Positions 62,894 to 64,000 of a DNA stretch of 64,000 nucleotides are shown here, one piece after another. Numbering within the stretch: position 1 is the first letter of the stretch; the number at the start of each line of letters is the position of its first letter. The notes beneath the pieces are model-generated. The model saw only the letters and a program-made list of their open reading frames with translations, was not told the origin of the DNA and did not search any database. The position numbers and the translations under genes are program-made. Source of the DNA: Diadema setosum (taxonomy: Eukaryota > Echinodermata > Echinoidea > Diadematoida > Diadematidae); assembly GCA_033980235.1 (NCBI GenBank), contig CM067062.1, positions 6,748,900 through 6,812,899 on the forward strand, written 5' to 3'.

Positions 62894-63074
62894 TCAAGTC
62901 TTGAGATGGTCATTGTAGAGTTCCCACACGCTGATGTGTGTGTCCTTACTCCCTGCAGCCAACCAGTAGCCTACACTATCCATGTGGCTGGAGAAGTCCA
63001 GGGAATTGACTGTTTCTGTGTGATAGCTCAGGACTGCAAGTGCCTTCAACTTCCGCCATCCAAAGATTCGGACT
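62894..63074 (-). CDS. GNB1L: GNB1L (WD40 G-beta-like protein 1), last coding exon
   Basis: GNB1L is a small seven-bladed WD40 protein; it is reported to help maturation of PIKK kinases with the TTT co-chaperone, and no enzymatic activity is known. This exon of 181 nt reads VRIFGWRKLKALAVLSYHTE, then a final WD repeat LAAGSKDTHISVWELY and a short tail ending HLKT before TGA. Human GNB1L ends similarly, with RVFxWR, LAVL, LLAAGSKDxxISLWxLY. The acceptor is ttatatag and the exon takes two bases from the previous exon, which lies beyond 64000 or was not recognised. Convergent with MRPL16. Confidence 0.86.
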
Positions 63075-63871
63075 CTATATAACACAGAATAATATCACAG
63101 AAGTGAGAAAGACTGAACATTTGACATTAATATAACAGGTGGGACGCCAATTCTTAGGCACAACAGGTACAGTGTATAGACCTATAAAACACGATAATTA
63201 GAACCCAAGCTCGATGGACCGAGTCTGATAAATAATTGGTTCACTGATCTGCTACTGTAGCATAAAAAGATTAGGAACCCACATAGTGCTCTGTAGAGAT
63301 ATGATAATGTTACAATTGACAGCAACAAATGCATCATAAAAAGAGAATGCACCTCACCTGATCCTCTTTGGACAAAAAGAAGAAGACATTGAATTAACCC
63401 GTTGAGGACGGACTAATTTTGCTACAACACGCATTTCCCATAGGCACCTGCCCGAGTATACTCTGGACTCGTCCTCAACGGGTTAAACCTGACGGACTTC
63501 AGCAAGTTTCTTAAAATGGGAGGAAACTTCTGGTAAATTATTTGGGGATGTTATGATGCTGACATATTAGAAAACGAGATCTCTTTGTGTGGATACAAGT
63601 TTTTAATACACATCATACACTTCCTGAGAGGAAATATTTGATTTAGACAGATGGTGCATAATTATGTTGTTGTACAGTTTTGAAAATCATAAATTCAGTA
63701 ATAAAGTAATAAAGTCGACCAAGAGATTAATGAATTAAGTTAAGGGATGCTAACATATCAGTCACCATGTATCTACATTTTTAATAGCATATACTGTATA
63801 CCCTACAAATATCAAAATGTTACATGACAATAAAAAGGGCAAGTACTAGAGTCTGAATGAACTCATAATCG
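63075..63871. other. GNB1L intron sequence
   Basis: Apart from the hairpin MITE at 63394-63486 nothing was recognised; no further GNB1L exon could be found here. Confidence 0.6.
63394..63486. repeat. TTAACCCGTTGAGGAC hairpin MITE, copy B (93 bp)
   Basis: Starts TTAACCCGTTGAGGACGGAC and ends ACTCGTCCTCAACGGGTTAA. Interior CCCATAGGCACCTGCCCGAG is the inverted match of 15374-15476 (CTCGGGCAGGTGTCTATGGG), so the two copies are in opposite orientations. Confidence 0.88.
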
Positions 63872-64000
63872 AACTAGAAATGTCGCTATGGCGACTGGTA
63901 TGCCTCCGCCATAATGCATGATTCTCCTAATAGGTCTATAGTACATGTGGACAATGTGTGATTACATTTTCACAAAATTGGCAAAATATTAAAATGACAT
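63872..64000 (+). mobile_element. DR1-rich mobile element, copy 4 (cut by window edge)
   Basis: Starts AACTAGAAATGTCGCTATGG and continues TATGCCTCCGCCATAATGCA, matching the first 130 bases of copies 1-3. The remainder is beyond 64000. Confidence 0.88.

Noticed and set aside
1..64000. tRNA or rRNA genes
   Set aside because: No cloverleaf with both A and B boxes, and no rRNA core sequence, could be recognised by eye; a tRNA covariance-model scan would settle it.

Overview
This is an intron-rich, AT-rich animal nuclear window with three conserved protein-coding genes, two of them cut by the window edges. Between them lies a block of over 30 kb made almost wholly of repeats. The repeat content suggests a marine invertebrate: short inverted-repeat elements with TTAA ends, GGGCCC-ended and TACTGTATACGC-ended MITEs, and TGACCTTTGACC-rich elements. 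An echinoderm or other invertebrate deuterostome is my guess, but species was not established.

Region by region. (1) 104-22049, minus strand: the 5' half of DEPDC5, a subunit of the GATOR1 complex. I could place 15 coding exons with matching splice phases, including a 43-nt first exon at 22007-22049. They encode about the first 655 residues; the DEP domain and C-terminus lie beyond the left edge. Introns hold two copies of a ~1-kb DR1-rich mobile element (1036-2013, 8994-10012) and several MITEs. (2) 22.1-31.1 kb: no recognised gene; a tandem duplication (23.1-25.35 kb) whose second copy contains two TTAA-flanked MITEs, and a third DR1-rich element (26279-27739). (3) 31.2-32.0 kb: a LINE 3'-tail-like segment, then 32161-37285, a 55-bp GC-rich satellite in about 93 copies with no difference visible by eye. 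(4) 37.3-48.0 kb: a foldback element, then a divergent tandem array of roughly 1-1.7-kb units carrying at least four TTAA-ended elements. (5) 48-54 kb: microsatellites, a 1.26-kb palindromic element built from 20-bp palindromes, an interstitial telomere-like (TTAGGG)n tract, a 1.3-kb TIR element and a LINE reverse-transcriptase tail. (6) 55.9-59.7 kb, plus strand: MRPL16, a mitochondrial large-subunit ribosomal protein, in four secure exons plus one tentative first exon. (7) 62894-63074, minus strand: the last coding exon of the WD40 protein GNB1L, convergent with MRPL16. A fourth DR1-rich element starts at 63872 and runs off the right edge.

The three genes act in separate processes (amino-acid sensing to TORC1, mitochondrial translation, and a WD40 scaffold), so I infer no shared pathway. 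The most unusual content is in the repeats: the homogeneous stop-free satellite, the palindrome-of-palindromes element, the dispersal of perfect DR1 nuclear-receptor sites by a mobile element, and an in-window empty-site/filled-site comparison showing TTAA target duplication.
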